Assembly (NCBI RefSeq): GCF_030380815.1
Contig: NZ_JAUDUY010000004.1
Span: 124,001-188,000 of the forward strand
DNA length: 64,000 bases
Source: Robiginitalea aurantiaca
GTDB taxonomy: Bacteria; Bacteroidota; Bacteroidia; Flavobacteriales; Flavobacteriaceae
Direction: 5' to 3'
Under the pieces are notes generated by a model that had not been told where the DNA came from, did no database searches, and saw nothing but the letters and a program-made list of their open reading frames with translations. The first letter of the stretch is position 1. Every line of letters begins with the position of its first letter. A program made the position numbers and the translations under genes. Positions 1 through 9,642 of the stretch are shown here, piece after piece.

Positions 1-69
1 GAGCAAGCTATTTATTGATTAGGAAGCCTTAGAGATAAACAAATAGATAAACAAAGATCCTGCAAGTGC

Positions 70-2001
70 TTAATACCGAACCTCCAGAGTATACCCAAGG
101 CCAAGGCCTTTGAGTACCTTTTTCATTTCCACCTCCTTGGAGACCCGCTCAAAGGTGCCCCCGGTGAGCATACCCAGGGAAACGGCCAGGGCCTCCGTGG
201 ATCCAACCTCCGCTTCGGCATCGATCCATTCCAGGGTTACCAGGACATCTTCGGTCAGCACGATATCGTAAGGCCTTAAGTCGACGCCTATCCGCCCCGT
301 CTCTTTGGACTCCACAGCAATAATGATGTTTTCCTTTAAGATGTTCTCAGTGGGTTTTCCCCTATCTAAACGATACATATTGAGCCTGAAATAGACTTTG
401 CCACTAAACCGGTTATAGGAAACATGAAAGCTGAAATTATCCACAAGAAGCGGCTGCCGACCCACTTTCATGCGAATGCCCATCTCTTTTCCAAATTGCG
501 AATAATGAAAAAGGTGGCCGATAAACTTAGATTCGGTATTATTCCCAAGGGTCTTGCGTTTCCATTCCCGGGCTGTTAGGACGATTTCGTCTAATTCTGA
601 AATCGCCTCCTTCATCTGGATGGCTACAGGTTCGGAATTTGCCTGTAGCTCGCTAACAGGGAATTCCTGACTTTCATAGCCCACCATCGAAATTCTGAGT
701 GTATCTAAGTAGTTTGCTTCTGTAAGCTCAAAACGAAAAACCCCCTGGGAATTGCTCACGGTTCCAATGGGTTTGCCGATTAGCCCGATATTCACGTAGG
801 CCAGACCCTCCCCTGAGTTCTTATCAGTAATGTTTCCGGAAATCGTAAAGGAATCCAAAACCTCGGTTACGTATTCCAGCGGCTTATCCGTTTTGTCCGC
901 CTCTTGAAGCAGTTCCCGGTAATAGGCCTCAAAGCCGCTCCTACCAGTTAACTCCTGCTGAAAAAAGCGCAGGGAAGCCGTCATAATTTCTTCGTAAACC
1001 TGCACTTCCGTAGGGCTGGTCTCTAAAACCCAGGCCAGGCTGGCAAAGTCTTCATGCCTGGCGTTTACAAGCCGTATATAATGAACCGGGCTTTGTATTT
1101 TTTTATAGTAGCAGTATTCCGAGGTGGGTGCGAATTCTGCAATCCGATCCCCGGCTTCCATATGGAGGAAAGCCGCCCGGGTCTTCTCCGGGTGCAGAAC
1201 CCCGGCCTCGTAAATTTCAGAGAGATAGGCGTCATCTGCATCGGTGTCCCCGTAATAAAACGTATCCGAACCGTCCAGGGAAACCATGGCCTTAAAATCC
1301 GGGTGGCGGTCTAACAATAAAATGCCACTCATCCCGCCCCAACTAAGCCCGAGTATCCCCTTCCGGGACATATCCACAGCAAATTCGCCTGATCTTTTCA
1401 GGTATTCCATGGCGTGTTCGGCATCGTAAACCTGCTCCATGGTATTCTCAAGACCATTGGTCATGTCTCCCGGATAGGCACCGATTGAGGATATGGAAAC
1501 AACCACAAATCCTTGTTCTGCCAATTGCTCCAGGAGTCGGAAACTCTCCCAGCCCATCCCGTTATACCCAGCCATATAAACAATTAAAGGAAAAGACCCG
1601 CTTGCCGCAGGGGCTCCCCGAAAACTGCTTGTTTGCTTCTTTAAAAGGCGTTTGCCTTCTTCTGCCTCCAGGCCAAAGCCCGCTGCCAGGTACATGATAA
1701 GTTCATCGGAATAACCCGCGTAATCGGTTTCATCCTGATAGGCGATCGCACGCTGTTCATGAAGCCGGAATAAGTCCTCAAAAAGCATGGCATCTCCAGA
1801 TGCGCCCGCAGGGGCCGGATACCAGATATCCAAATCTAAAGGGCGGTAATGCAAGCGGTCACCCTCAGCCGTTCCGGGTTTATAGATGCGGGAAGAATCC
1901 ACAAGGTGAACTGTCCTGAACCCCGCCGCATATTCCGGGGGTTCCTGAGAACATAAAGGGAGTACACCCCCGATCAGCAAGCAGAAAAAAAGACGGTTCA
2001 T
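70..2001 (-). CDS. Secreted alpha/beta hydrolase with C-terminal CarboxypepD_reg-like domain
   Basis: Residues 1-18 form a signal peptide (hydrophobic run ending LCSQ). Residues about 30-350 look like a platelet-activating-factor-acetylhydrolase/dienelactone-hydrolase type alpha/beta hydrolase: nucleophile elbow GLSWGG with Ser220, a candidate acid at Asp243 in SLDGSD, and a candidate His in the RHEDF motif near residue 317. Residues about 389-470 are a CarboxypepD_reg-like (Ig-like) domain (ISGNITDKNSGEGL start, GTVSNSQGVF middle), common in Bacteroidota surface proteins, followed by about 160 residues of unassigned beta-rich sequence. The substrate is unknown; an ester or lipid is inferred from the family. 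The fusion is the unusual part. The gene is followed on the same strand by nothing before the window edge, and its upstream neighbour is the sorbosone-dehydrogenase-like gene 21 bases away. Confidence 0.8.
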   Translation of the reverse strand: MNRLFFCLLIGGVLPLCSQEPPEYAAGFRTVHLVDSSRIYKPGTAEGDRLHYRPLDLDIWYPAPAGASGDAMLFEDLFRLHEQRAIAYQDETDYAGYSDELIMYLAAGFGLEAEEGKRLLKKQTSSFRGAPAASGSFPLIVYMAGYNGMGWESFRLLEQLAEQGFVVVSISSIGAYPGDMTNGLENTMEQVYDAEHAMEYLKRSGEFAVDMSRKGILGLSWGGMSGILLLDRHPDFKAMVSLDGSDTFYYGDTDADDAYLSEIYEAGVLHPEKTRAAFLHMEAGDRIAEFAPTSEYCYYKKIQSPVHYIRLVNARHEDFASLAWVLETSPTEVQVYEEIMTASLRFFQQELTGRSGFEAYYRELLQEADKTDKPLEYVTEVLDSFTISGNITDKNSGEGLAYVNIGLIGKPIGTVSNSQGVFRFELTEANYLDTLRISMVGYESQEFPVSELQANSEPVAIQMKEAISELDEIVLTAREWKRKTLGNNTESKFIGHLFHYSQFGKEMGIRMKVGRQPLLVDNFSFHVSYNRFSGKVYFRLNMYRLDRGKPTENILKENIIIAVESKETGRIGVDLRPYDIVLTEDVLVTLEWIDAEAEVGSTEALAVSLGMLTGGTFERVSKEVEMKKVLKGLGLGYTLEVRY

Positions 2002-2022
2002 ATAATTCGTCCGGGGAATCGG

Positions 2023-3228
2023 CTAAGCGCCTGTATATCGCACCCGGTATATCGCATTCCCGAAGTCATCGGAAATCAGCATGGAACCGTCCTCCAGCCA
2101 AAGGAGGTCAACAGGCCTGCCGAAGGCTTCCTGAGATTCTTCATCCAGCCAGCCATCAATAAATGGGGTGTAGCTTACGGCCTTGTCGCCTTCAAGTTTT
2201 ACCATGGATATACGGTATCCGACTTTCGAAGAGCGGTTCCAGGAACCGTGTTCCGCGATAAAGGCATGTCCTTTATAGGCTTCCGGGAAATTATCCCCGG
2301 TATAAAACTTTATCCCCAGGGGAGCTACATGAGCCCCTAAATTCTGCACGGGCGCTACAAAATCTTCGCAGGGGCGCTGATCGCCGTATTCAGGATCAGC
2401 AATCGTGCCCCCATGGCAAAAAGGGTATCCGAAATGCTGTCCGGCCTCGCTGACGCGATTCAGCTCGCAGGGTGGAATGTCATCCCCCATCATGTCGCGC
2501 CCATTATCTGTAAACCAGAGTTCCCCGGTTTCGGGATGCCAGGTAAAGCCCACGGTATTGCGTACCCCATTGGCATATACCTCCCGGTTGCTGCCATCGG
2601 GATCCATCCGTGTAATGGAGGCATAGCGTTTATCGACCTGTGCTGAATCACAAATATTACAGGGTGCACCCACAGGTACATACAATTTATCATCTGGCCC
2701 GAAGGCGATATACTTCCAGCCATGGTGGCCTTCGGTAGGGTAATCCTCATAGATTACCTCCGGTTCCGGAAGTTTATCCAGGTTATCCTCAATGTTCGGG
2801 TACCGAAGCAGCCTGTTGATTTCGGCTACATAGAGGGCTCCGTCTCTGAAGGCAATCCCGTTGGGTACAATTAAGGTCGTATCCAGAATAAGGGTGCGAT
2901 CCGCCTTGAAATCCCCATCCAGATCCTGAATGGCGTATAGTTTGTTCGCCTTACGCGTCCCGACAAACAAGGTTCCCTTGTCCCCTATCGCCATGGACCT
3001 GGCATCCTCGATGCCCTCTGCAAATGTTTCAATGGTAAAACCGTCCGGCAAGTTCAATCTCTCCAAAGGAAGGCCACTTGTAACGGCTTCGGCCACTGCA
3101 TCTACTTCTGGCTTCGCCTCAGTGGGTTTTGATTCTTTACAGGAGAAAATGGTCAGGCATACGCAGCCCGCAGCCAACAATCTAAGTTTAAGTCCAGTGC
3201 GTTTCATAAAAATGGTCGTGTTTAGCAT
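2023..3228 (-). CDS. Sorbosone dehydrogenase-like (GSDH family) beta-propeller lipoprotein
   Basis: The protein has a lipoprotein signal ending in FSC, followed by a roughly 350-residue beta-propeller of the glucose/sorbosone dehydrogenase family (motifs LPDGFTIETFAEG, DGSMLISDDFGNAIYRV, HGSWNR, GYPFCHGG). Family members oxidise sugars or aldoses with PQQ in the periplasm, but many homologues have no proven substrate, so activity is inferred. Start choice: a second Met at codon 8 (position 3207) gives a more typical 23-residue lipoprotein signal (MKRTGLKLRLL...SC) and may be the true start. It is a likely transcription partner of the downstream secreted hydrolase. The TonB receptor gene lies 96 bases upstream on the same strand. 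Confidence 0.82.
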   Translation of the reverse strand: MLNTTIFMKRTGLKLRLLAAGCVCLTIFSCKESKPTEAKPEVDAVAEAVTSGLPLERLNLPDGFTIETFAEGIEDARSMAIGDKGTLFVGTRKANKLYAIQDLDGDFKADRTLILDTTLIVPNGIAFRDGALYVAEINRLLRYPNIEDNLDKLPEPEVIYEDYPTEGHHGWKYIAFGPDDKLYVPVGAPCNICDSAQVDKRYASITRMDPDGSNREVYANGVRNTVGFTWHPETGELWFTDNGRDMMGDDIPPCELNRVSEAGQHFGYPFCHGGTIADPEYGDQRPCEDFVAPVQNLGAHVAPLGIKFYTGDNFPEAYKGHAFIAEHGSWNRSSKVGYRISMVKLEGDKAVSYTPFIDGWLDEESQEAFGRPVDLLWLEDGSMLISDDFGNAIYRVRYTGA

Positions 3229-3324
3229 TTCAAACTTAACAATAGTGATAACACCAAGGGCCGGGTTTAACGCAGAATTTGCATTTTCCCTTGCTATCCG
3301 GACGTAAAATTATAAAAGCTGCCC

Positions 3325-5685
3325 CTAGAAATCAATGACAATGCCCAGGCTTGGAATCAACTGACCCCCTCCGTTTTGAATTTCCACCAGGCTTTGGGGT
3401 TCAATAATCATCCCTGAAGGATCCCGATTTAATCCGTATTCCGGAGGGCTTGGAATATCCTGGGCCAGCACATTCTGGATTTCGATAAAGACATCAAAAG
3501 CAAAATTTCTCAGGTTCCACTTTTTATCCAGCCGTATATCCAACTGACTGAAGATATCGAGTTTCTCCTCCCCGAGCCGGGAATAATCCAGGACGATTTC
3601 AGGATAGTTTTCAAGGGTGGCATCGAGATCGGTTGGCACAAATGGGGTACGCCCGGCGAAGCGATACCGGGCACTGAATTCCCAGTTTCTGCCAAACTTA
3701 TATCCACCCACAAAAGAGAGCAAATGCCTGCTGTCCCATACCGAGGGCAGGTACTGCTTCGAATCGAAGCCTGTAAATTCACTGTAAAACCAGGTATAGG
3801 AAAGAATGCCGTAAAAATTATTTGTCAGTTTTTGCTGAAAGGATAATTCGGCCCCATAACTCCTGCCCTTACCAACGGTTTCAATGGGCTCGCTCCCAAG
3901 TACTTCGAACCCGCCCCCTTTGTTTGCAAGGGAAACACTATCGCGAACGGAGACGGGATAGTCGCTATACCGCTTGTAAAACCCTTCGAGGGAAATACTT
4001 GAAGAGGGCGAAAAGTAGTGCTGGACACCCAGGACAACGTGATCGCTCCGGGTGTAATCGACATTTTGGTTGATCAGCTCATCCTGGTTGTTTCGAAATC
4101 CGAGGATTGTATATGGGGGGATCTTAAAGTATCTACCCACCGAGGCATTGAGGTTCCATTCCGGGGCGAATTCATAAGAGGCTGAAATCCTTGGCGAAAA
4201 CGTGCTGAGTAAACTCTCATTTTGGGTAAACGTATCATCATCCATCCGGAAGCCGAATGAGAGGTCGAGTTTATCGTTTATAAAAGAGCGGGTAAGGTTG
4301 GCAAAAAGCCCGTATTTGACAAAGTCGATTTCGGTATCAAATTGTGCCTGATTGACACGGTCTACGGTGACATTGCTGTAGTCGGAGTATTGTACATTGG
4401 CTCCTGAGCTCAATTTCCAATCCCCGAAAAAACGGGTAAACTCGTAACGGAGTTTTGTTTCCGCTTCTGTGGCATCGTTATTAAAGAGGACTCCTGTTTC
4501 TGTTTCAGGGTCCTGATACCTGGTAAATTCATTCACCAGGAAATTGTTACTCAGGGTGGTCAGCATATAGCCTTTCCCATTTTTAAACCGGTTCCTCCAG
4601 CTTACCCCTATTGCATTGGTGCGTTGTTGGATAAAAGGAGCCTGATCCAGTTGCGCCTGCTGTTCAGGATCGAACTCCTCGGGAGCGTTGACCGAGAAAT
4701 CATCAATGGACCCCAGGCCAGTCAAACTAATGGTATTGTAGGCGTCCAGTTCGTGGTTGATCTTAAACTGATAATCCCAGTAATCCGGTCGGAAAGGCAG
4801 ACCGATAGCCTGAAATAAAAATTGCAGATAACTTCTCCGCACAGAGGCCAGAAAAGTGGTTTTCGATTCTTCTCCCTCTTTTTTAAACAGCGGCCCCTCT
4901 AAGGTCAGGGCAGCCTCACTGGCACTGACTCTGAAATTTCCCGCAAATTTTCTGGAATTACCTTTTCGTTGCTCAAATTGAAGTACTCCCGAAAGTGGAT
5001 TGTCATATCTCGAGTTAAAGGCTGAAGTAGATAAGGTAACGTTTTCAATAAAAGAGACGTTAATCATTCCTACCGGCCCCCCGGCACTCCCCTGGGTGCT
5101 AAAGTGATTGATATTGGGTATTTCCATCCCGTCCAGATAATAAACGGTCTCATTGGGCGCACCCCCTCGAATGATGAGGTCGTTTCGAAACCCGCCAATC
5201 GAGGGTGAAACACCTGGCAGGGTTTGGGCCACCTGGACCACATCGTTGTTACTACCCGGGTAGGTTGCAATTTCAACAGCAGATAACGTCTGTGTGGAAA
5301 GTGGCGTTTCACGGGGCCTTGAAATGGTATTTTCGTTGGAAACCACGACCTCTTCCAGCTGCTCCGACGCCGTTTCGAGCTCAAAATTATAAGCCGGGGT
5401 CCCTTTAGAACGTACGATAATATTATATTTCGTCTGGGTTTTAAACCCCAAATAACTGGCTATAAGATTATAAGACCCCGGGGGGACTTCAGAAATTTCG
5501 TATTTCCCGTCAAAGTCTGTCTGCGCCCCCATTTGAGTGCCTTCCAGAAATACACTGGCTCCAATGAGTGGCTCTCCGAGTTCATCGGTAACCGTACCAA
5601 AAACAGAAGTGTTGACCTGAGAAAAAACGGGGCTTCCCATAAATAGCACAATTCCAACAAGAAGTACATTGATTCCTCTTACCAT
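3325..5685 (-). CDS. TonB-dependent outer membrane receptor with CarboxypepD_reg-like domain
   Basis: This 786-residue protein has a signal peptide (about 1-22, ending VFSQ), a CarboxypepD_reg-like domain at about 27-105 (VFGTVTDELGEPLIGASVFLEGT), a TonB plug at about 120-235 (TLPGVSPSIGG, DLIIRGGAPNETVYYLDG) and a beta-barrel to the C-terminus, which ends in the aromatic Phe expected of outer-membrane barrels (GIVIDF). The family imports ligands across the outer membrane using TonB-ExbBD energy. No SusD partner follows, so it is a SusC-independent type and the ligand cannot be named. The following propeller lipoprotein and secreted hydrolase are on the same strand and may act on the same nutrient. 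Confidence 0.93.
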   Translation of the reverse strand: MVRGINVLLVGIVLFMGSPVFSQVNTSVFGTVTDELGEPLIGASVFLEGTQMGAQTDFDGKYEISEVPPGSYNLIASYLGFKTQTKYNIIVRSKGTPAYNFELETASEQLEEVVVSNENTISRPRETPLSTQTLSAVEIATYPGSNNDVVQVAQTLPGVSPSIGGFRNDLIIRGGAPNETVYYLDGMEIPNINHFSTQGSAGGPVGMINVSFIENVTLSTSAFNSRYDNPLSGVLQFEQRKGNSRKFAGNFRVSASEAALTLEGPLFKKEGEESKTTFLASVRRSYLQFLFQAIGLPFRPDYWDYQFKINHELDAYNTISLTGLGSIDDFSVNAPEEFDPEQQAQLDQAPFIQQRTNAIGVSWRNRFKNGKGYMLTTLSNNFLVNEFTRYQDPETETGVLFNNDATEAETKLRYEFTRFFGDWKLSSGANVQYSDYSNVTVDRVNQAQFDTEIDFVKYGLFANLTRSFINDKLDLSFGFRMDDDTFTQNESLLSTFSPRISASYEFAPEWNLNASVGRYFKIPPYTILGFRNNQDELINQNVDYTRSDHVVLGVQHYFSPSSSISLEGFYKRYSDYPVSVRDSVSLANKGGGFEVLGSEPIETVGKGRSYGAELSFQQKLTNNFYGILSYTWFYSEFTGFDSKQYLPSVWDSRHLLSFVGGYKFGRNWEFSARYRFAGRTPFVPTDLDATLENYPEIVLDYSRLGEEKLDIFSQLDIRLDKKWNLRNFAFDVFIEIQNVLAQDIPSPPEYGLNRDPSGMIIEPQSLVEIQNGGGQLIPSLGIVIDF

Positions 5686-5864
5686 GTTATTGTTTGATCT
5701 TTACTACTAAATATTAAACAAAGTAACTTCAAATAGCACGGAATAAATCTAAAACGATGTTAAAATGAACGATTTCAGACCCCATAGAAGGAGTCCCCTA
5801 ATGTCCCTCGTTCCAGAGGCTAAAGCCTGCCTTTATGTTAACGCTAACGCTTTGTCATGTATAT

Positions 5865-5890
5865 AAAAAAGCCGCCCTTTTCAGGGCGGC
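5865..5890 (-). terminator. Rho-independent terminator of the FKBP isomerase gene
   Basis: An eight-pair GC-rich stem (GCCGCCCT at 5871-5878 with AGGGCGGC at 5883-5890) and a 4-base loop are followed, reading the minus strand, by six T residues (5865-5870). It sits 24 bases after the FKBP stop codon. Confidence 0.85.
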
Positions 5891-5914
5891 CTTACCAACA
5901 TATAATAGGTTAAC

Positions 5915-6343
5915 TTACTTTATTTCAACAAGCTCCAGATCAAAGATGAGATCCTGACCTGCAAGAGGGTGATTGGCATCGACCACAATACTGTTATCAC
6001 GAACTTCTGTAATAATCAGCTGGCGCTCGCTTCCATCCTCACCCTGCGCAACCAATCCCATTCCGATTTCAGGGGCAATTTCTGCAGGTAATTGCTCCTT
6101 AGCAATTTCCTGAAACAATTCTTTTTGCACATCTCCATAGGCTTCCTCCTTTGGAATTTCAATGGTCTTCTTTTCGGCGACCACCATATCGATAAGACCC
6201 TGTTCAAATCCGGGTATCAGGCTTCCCTGTCCCAATTGAACCTCAAGGGGCTCACGCTCCAGGGAGCTGTCAAATATTTCACCTGTAGAAAGTTTTCCGG
6301 TGTAGTGAACGCGTACTGTATCGTTCTCTTTTACTTTACTCAT
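5915..6343 (-). CDS. FKBP-type peptidyl-prolyl cis-trans isomerase, SlyD-like
   Basis: A cytoplasmic 142-residue prolyl isomerase/chaperone. The FKBP core has VRVHYTGKLSTGEIFDSS and LIPGFEQGLIDM, and there is a SlyD-type insert-in-flap region (EAYGDVQKELFQEI) and the family signature DANHPLAGQDLIFDLELVEI near the end. It lacks the His-rich metal-binding tail of E. coli SlyD. The start at 6343 (MSKVKEND) is preferred to an in-frame Met 16 codons upstream because family alignments begin here and the extension is not conserved-looking. It is monocistronic, with its own terminator. Confidence 0.92.
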   Translation of the reverse strand: MSKVKENDTVRVHYTGKLSTGEIFDSSLEREPLEVQLGQGSLIPGFEQGLIDMVVAEKKTIEIPKEEAYGDVQKELFQEIAKEQLPAEIAPEIGMGLVAQGEDGSERQLIITEVRDNSIVVDANHPLAGQDLIFDLELVEIK

Positions 6344-6458
6344 TACGTGTTTTTTAATTTGAGATAATAACGGCCGCAAAGTTACGCGCAAATTCGCGGA
6401 TAGACGAAGAAATGCCGTGATATCTGAAGCGGAATAGTGTTAAAAGGAACCTAAAACA

Positions 6459-7163
6459 TTAGGGCTTTCCGGACTGCCTTACAAAGGGAACAAAGCGCAC
6501 TGCCATGAGCTTTTCGGATTTAAACTTTCCGTTTTTCCGTGTAATCAGGGTCAATTGACGTACCCCTCCGTGAGGTCCTATGGGAATCACCATGCGTCCC
6601 CCATCCGCGAGCTGCTCCATTAAGGGCTGGGGAAGGGTCTCCGCCCCCGCGGTAACCATAATAGCGTCAAAAGGAGCCACCTCAGGCCATCCATTATACC
6701 CGTCTCCTATACGCAGGGTTACATTCCGGTACCCAAGCGCTTTCAGCCGTCTTTTTGCCGCCATACCTAAAGGCTCCACAATTTCTATAGTATATACCTC
6801 ACCTCCCAGTTCCGAAAGGATAGCTGCCTGATAACCGGAACCCGTACCTATTTCCAGGACCTTTTCACCCTCCTGCACCCCGAGGACCTGAGTCATATAG
6901 GCTACAATGTACGGCTGCGATATTGTCTGGCCTTCCCCTATGGGTAAAGCCCGGTCATTATATGCCAAATCCTTGTAATCCTCAGGGACAAATTCATGAC
7001 GTGGTATTCGTCTCATTACTGCAAGAACACTGCTGTCGCTAATATCCCTTGCCTCTAACTGTTCCCTGACCATGACCTCCCGCAGGGCTGTATAGTCCTG
7101 CTGGGCAAAGCCTTCCTGAAGAAACATCAGGCAAATTAGAAGTAAAACAGCTGCTTTCTGCAT
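6459..7163 (-). CDS. pcm: Protein-L-isoaspartate O-methyltransferase, exported form
   Basis: It methylates L-isoaspartyl residues from S-adenosylmethionine to repair aged proteins. The SAM-binding motif VLEIGTGSGYQAAIL and the family signatures GEGQTISQPYIVAYMTQVL and PRHEFVPE are clear, and the C-terminal RFVPF is typical. Residues 1-20 are a signal peptide (VLLLICLMFLQEGFAQ), so this copy probably works in the periplasm, as in several other Bacteroidota and Proteobacteria. At 234 residues it is slightly longer than cytoplasmic Pcm because of the leader. The gene stands alone between FKBP and EamA genes on the same strand. Confidence 0.92.
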   Translation of the reverse strand: MQKAAVLLLICLMFLQEGFAQQDYTALREVMVREQLEARDISDSSVLAVMRRIPRHEFVPEDYKDLAYNDRALPIGEGQTISQPYIVAYMTQVLGVQEGEKVLEIGTGSGYQAAILSELGGEVYTIEIVEPLGMAAKRRLKALGYRNVTLRIGDGYNGWPEVAPFDAIMVTAGAETLPQPLMEQLADGGRMVIPIGPHGGVRQLTLITRKNGKFKSEKLMAVRFVPFVRQSGKP

Positions 7164-7249
7164 GTTTGAAAACGAATTAATACGAGCCTAAAAATACAAC
7201 TTATCAATAAGAGTGCTAAAACGAGAATTGCGCCCATCTTTAGCGGCTT

Positions 7250-8167
7250 TTATTTTCGAAAACGCCTGAGTCCGGCAATCTTCTTTTTTGAATTGATAAA
7301 ATAGACCCCTGTAAGCAAGATAAAGGCGGCAACGATCGATTGCATGGTAATGGCTTCATCGAGAAAATACCAACCCAAAAACATGGCTACAATCGGATTG
7401 ACATACGTATTGGTGGCAACCTTCTCCGGGGAAACTACTTTAAGAAGGTAGTTAAAAGAGGTAAAGGCGACAATACTGCCAAAAATCACCAGCAGGATCA
7501 TGGATATAAGGGTGTCGGTATCCCATCCTTTCAGGGGTAACCAGGGTTCATTAAAGCCCAGACTCATCAGGCAGAGCATAACACCCCCGGTTATCATCTG
7601 ATAGCCTGTATTGACAAAATAATTCTGAGGGAGATCCGCTTTCCCGACAAACAAACTGCCATAGGCCCATGCGAGCATGGCTGAAAATATCATAAGGATG
7701 CCAAGCAGGGCATTTTCCTCCTGTACCACGGTATTCTGATTGATCAGAAGATACATCCCAAGCACTCCAAGAGCGACACCCACCATAGACATGGGTTGAA
7801 TTTTCTTTCCCTGTAAAATCCACATCATCAGCAGGATTACAAGGGGCTGTGCTGAAATTTCGAGGGCGGCAAAATTACTGTCCACATACTTCAAAGCCCA
7901 TACCACTACCCCATTTCCAAAACTGAGGAATAAAAAACCCGCCAAAGTGACGTTTAAAAACTGCTTTTTGGTGATGCGTATGCTCTTACCCATCAAAAGC
8001 GCAATACTAAAAATCAATATACCTGCCGTCAGAAAACGGATTCCAGCCAGCATAAAAGGCGCAAGCTGGGCAACAGCGATTTTATTCAGAAGATAGGTGG
8101 AACCCCAAATCACATAGATCGCAAAAAATGCAGCCAGTATAAAGGGCAGTTGTGATCGGTTCTCCAT
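7250..8167 (-). CDS. EamA-family (DMT superfamily) permease
   Basis: The 305-residue inner-membrane protein has about ten hydrophobic segments arranged as two EamA repeats. The first begins IYVIWGSTYLLNKIAVAQLAPFMLAGIR, and the second ends with the typical NTYVNPIVAMFLGWYFLDEAIT. These drug/metabolite transporters usually export amino acids or other small metabolites; the substrate here is unknown. The C-terminus is basic (KKKIAGLRRFRK), consistent with a cytoplasmic tail. Confidence 0.9.
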   Translation of the reverse strand: MENRSQLPFILAAFFAIYVIWGSTYLLNKIAVAQLAPFMLAGIRFLTAGILIFSIALLMGKSIRITKKQFLNVTLAGFLFLSFGNGVVVWALKYVDSNFAALEISAQPLVILLMMWILQGKKIQPMSMVGVALGVLGMYLLINQNTVVQEENALLGILMIFSAMLAWAYGSLFVGKADLPQNYFVNTGYQMITGGVMLCLMSLGFNEPWLPLKGWDTDTLISMILLVIFGSIVAFTSFNYLLKVVSPEKVATNTYVNPIVAMFLGWYFLDEAITMQSIVAAFILLTGVYFINSKKKIAGLRRFRK

Positions 8168-8228
8168 TCCGCAATATTAAGGCATTCCCGATCAAAAAAT
8201 ACACTTCAAAGTCAAAAAAACCAGGAGG

Positions 8229-9386
8229 TTAGACCAGACCCGCCACCATAAACCCAAGATAGGTGCCCAGTGCATTTCCAAGTGACCCTATAAGGATCGC
8301 CGGCAAAATCAATTCATTGCGCCCAAAATTCTTGGCAAGGGCCATAGCGGTTGTCCCGCCCCCCACATTTGCCTGTGAAGCAATAGCCGCCATATCCCAG
8401 TCATACTTCAGAATATAACAGCCGAGAAATACGATAATGCCATGCCCCAACATGGTAATGGAAATAAATCCCAGCAAAAGCAATGCGAGTTCTCCGGCCT
8501 CTCCCAGCGCACTAAAGTCACAATAGGCGCCAACAACAGCCAGAAAGAGGTATACCCCCCAACTGCCCAGGAACATATTCCCCTTTTGTCTGTAGATCGC
8601 CGGTATCTGGGCGAGCACTAGCGCGAGGGTGGTAATAATGATCATTCCCGGCACATTCCATCCCATTTCCTTAAGCACACCTGCTAGCCAATTTGTAAGC
8701 AGAAGGCCAAAGGCGCTCAGGCCAATCCAGAGGGAGAGCGACCGGATATTCAATTCCGCAGCCTCGTCCTCTACTTTATCCGGAGTCTCCTGCTCTTCAC
8801 GTACGGTTGCTTTCATTTTCTTAAGTGGAAACCACCTGCCGAGCAATACAGGGACGGCAATTGTAACAAAAAACCACAAGGTGGTGATTACATTGTCTGC
8901 AGCTACGGCACTGGTATACACCAATCCCTGATCCATCACGCGATAATGCAGGGCAACCGCATTGAAATTTATACTTCCCCCGGTATAGGTGCCGGCAAGC
9001 ATGCCTGCCAATGCCGGGTACAGGCCTTCAAACAAGGGTCCGTCTTTAATAATTAGGGTTGCGACAAAAACCCCGAGAACAGTGCCCAGACTTCCGAGAA
9101 GAAAAAGTACGAGTATGGGAAATCCGGTTTTTTTGAGCTGTGTCAGATTTACATCCATCAACATCAGAAAAAGGGAAGCAGGGGCCACATACTCGAATAT
9201 AAAGTCATAAGTGGGATTGGCCCGGCTTGGAAGAAGTCCGGAGTTGGCAAAGATTGCTCCAAGTACGATTACCAGAAGCGCAATTCCAAAGGCCTTGAAC
9301 ATTCGTTTCTGACTTACCCAATCGGATAAGAAAAGAACCAGGGCAAGCATGAAAATAAGATAAACGGGGGATTCGAGAAAGGTCAT
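8229..9386 (-). CDS. DUF819 family integral membrane protein
   Basis: The 385-residue protein has ten or more predicted membrane segments. It belongs to the DUF819 family (motifs GMLAGTYTGGSINFNAVALHY, ADNVITTLWF, SQANVGGGTTAMALAKNFGRNELILPAILIGSLGNALGTYLGF). The two glycine-rich half-motifs suggest an inverted-repeat transporter fold. No substrate is established in general, and the neighbours do not supply one. A charged loop (about residues 195-220, rich in Glu/Lys) separates the halves. Confidence 0.9.
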   Translation of the reverse strand: MTFLESPVYLIFMLALVLFLSDWVSQKRMFKAFGIALLVIVLGAIFANSGLLPSRANPTYDFIFEYVAPASLFLMLMDVNLTQLKKTGFPILVLFLLGSLGTVLGVFVATLIIKDGPLFEGLYPALAGMLAGTYTGGSINFNAVALHYRVMDQGLVYTSAVAADNVITTLWFFVTIAVPVLLGRWFPLKKMKATVREEQETPDKVEDEAAELNIRSLSLWIGLSAFGLLLTNWLAGVLKEMGWNVPGMIIITTLALVLAQIPAIYRQKGNMFLGSWGVYLFLAVVGAYCDFSALGEAGELALLLLGFISITMLGHGIIVFLGCYILKYDWDMAAIASQANVGGGTTAMALAKNFGRNELILPAILIGSLGNALGTYLGFMVAGLV

Positions 9387-9642
9387 TCAGTAGTTATTTC
9401 CGGATTTGAAGATAGGGTTTCTAGGGCAAACCGCGTCCATGGGAGAAACCAAGGTAGCTCCATATGCCGCCGGCCTTATGAAGACTGTATGACCTCTCCG
9501 GGGCAGGATTTCATCCCCTGGCTCAGGCATAACCACCCTGATTATTCGGAGTTCAGGTTTAAAAAAGACCAGGTAATGCAATCCTTTCCTGAGGTGAATA
9601 CTATAATTTAGGAAAACGCCGTACCCATGTACCTAAACGAGA

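Noticed and set aside
9387-9581. A 64-codon minus-strand frame between the DUF819 and adh genes
   Set aside because: The product has no recognisable motif, its composition is irregular, and its stop abuts the DUF819 start. It looks like a chance open frame.
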